Source: Polaribacter sp.
Lineage (GTDB): Bacteria > Bacteroidota > Bacteroidia > Flavobacteriales > Flavobacteriaceae
Direction of reading: 5' to 3'
NCBI GenBank assembly: GCA_020740485.1
Contig: DYMN01000001.1
Span: 178,846-242,845, forward strand
DNA: 64,000 nt
Shown piece after piece: positions 63,787 through 64,000 of the stretch (positions within the stretch are counted from its first letter, which is position 1; every line of letters starts with the position of its first letter). Under the pieces are notes generated by a model. That model did not search any database, was not told where the DNA came from, and saw only the letters and a program-made list of their open reading frames with translations. The position numbers were made by a program, and so were the translations under genes.

Positions 63787-63984
63787 ATGACACTTATCAA
63801 CGAAATCATCGATCCAATGGAAATCGAGCAAAAAATCTTTTCAGAAATGGATGAAAATGTAGCTGAAGAAGCTGCTGAAGAACAAGAAATTGAAGACGAA
63901 GAAGAATTGACGGACGAAGACGAAGAAGAAATGATGGACGAAGAAGAAGATGCAGAAGAAGAAAGCGAAGATGAAGAAGAATAA
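63787..63984 (+). CDS. Small highly acidic protein (65 aa), hypothetical
   Basis: A 65-aa frame beginning MTLINEIIDPMEIEQ. The first ~30 residues could form an amphipathic helix. Residues 31-65 contain 27 Asp/Glu, in runs such as DEDEEEMMDEEED. Such tails can mimic nucleic acid or bind basic proteins or metals; no function is claimed. Alternative starts are ATG at 63685, adding a hydrophobic N-terminus, or ATG at 63817. The simple codon run GAA/GAC could in part be a microsatellite. The gene is complete, ending 16 bp before the window edge. Confidence 0.5.
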   Translation: MTLINEIIDPMEIEQKIFSEMDENVAEEAAEEQEIEDEEELTDEDEEEMMDEEEDAEEESEDEEE

Positions 63985-64000
63985 AAAATAATTTCATTCT

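Noticed and set aside
1..64000. tRNA, rRNA, prophage, integrase and transposase genes
   Set aside because: All intergenic stretches were read for T-loop-like GGTTCGA motifs and for transposase or integrase motifs in the frames. None were found.

Overview
The window is a stretch of chromosome from a low-G+C member of the Bacteroidota, almost certainly class Flavobacteriia (a Flavobacterium-like organism). The evidence is: gliding genes gldF and gldG; a type III glutamine synthetase; the lpxD - lpxC/fabZ fusion - lpxA - efp - sucD block; a folK-deoxynucleoside kinase fusion; lipoproteins with Bacteroidota-style signals; almost no Shine-Dalgarno sequences; and many copies of the Bacteroidota -7 promoter box TAnnTTTG just upstream of genes. 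There are no rRNA or tRNA genes, CRISPR arrays, transposases or prophage genes. Most of the window is core chromosome.

Layout: 1-3.3 kb holds the tail of an unknown gene, a 44-aa membrane protein, prfC, idi and rfbC. 3.3-13.4 kb holds dnaN, a large Zn-peptidase/propeller/beta-barrel protein, a likely small RNA, priA and pheT. 13.5-22.3 kb holds an ABC exporter, a probably surface-exposed lipoprotein, an RhlE-type helicase, an SQR-like flavoprotein, a lipoprotein MsrB and a DUF1853 protein. 22.3-30 kb is a long minus-strand run (CBS protein, nadK, yebC, GIN-domain protein, guaA, LysM/PBP1 protein, PHP phosphatase). pdxJ is divergent from it. 31-42.5 kb holds glnA-III, hemW, folK-dNK, a DUF4369 lipoprotein, a HerA-like ATPase, ppa, an MFS carrier, phoH, a SAM hydroxide adenosyltransferase and an ABM protein. 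42.6-50.2 kb holds gldF, an intervening DUF1016 nuclease-fold gene, gldG, a Na+/solute symporter and an M1 aminopeptidase. 50.3-55.2 kb is the lipid A block with efp and sucD. 55.4-64 kb holds an acyl-CoA carboxylase carboxyltransferase, a GldM-like lipoprotein, relA/spoT, an amidinotransferase, gltA and a small very acidic protein.

The items most worth following up are: (1) a lipoprotein at 57218-58651 that reads as GldM, the periplasmic shaft of the type IX secretion/gliding motor, but with a lipobox in place of the transmembrane helix and apparently lacking one internal domain; (2) a DUF1016 (YhcG-type) gene placed between gldF and gldG and overlapping the gldG start, with a 29-bp palindrome inside its coding region; (3) a predicted ~80-nt RNA at about 8049-8131 with its own -7 box, three hairpins and a U-tract; (4) 7-, 8- and 9-nt tandem repeat arrays in gene leaders and spacers, several touching the start codon (glnA, gldF, symporter); and (5) a Zn-protease/TolB-like propeller/Omp85-like barrel fusion.

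All family assignments come from reading the sequence and recalling family motifs. No database search was run.
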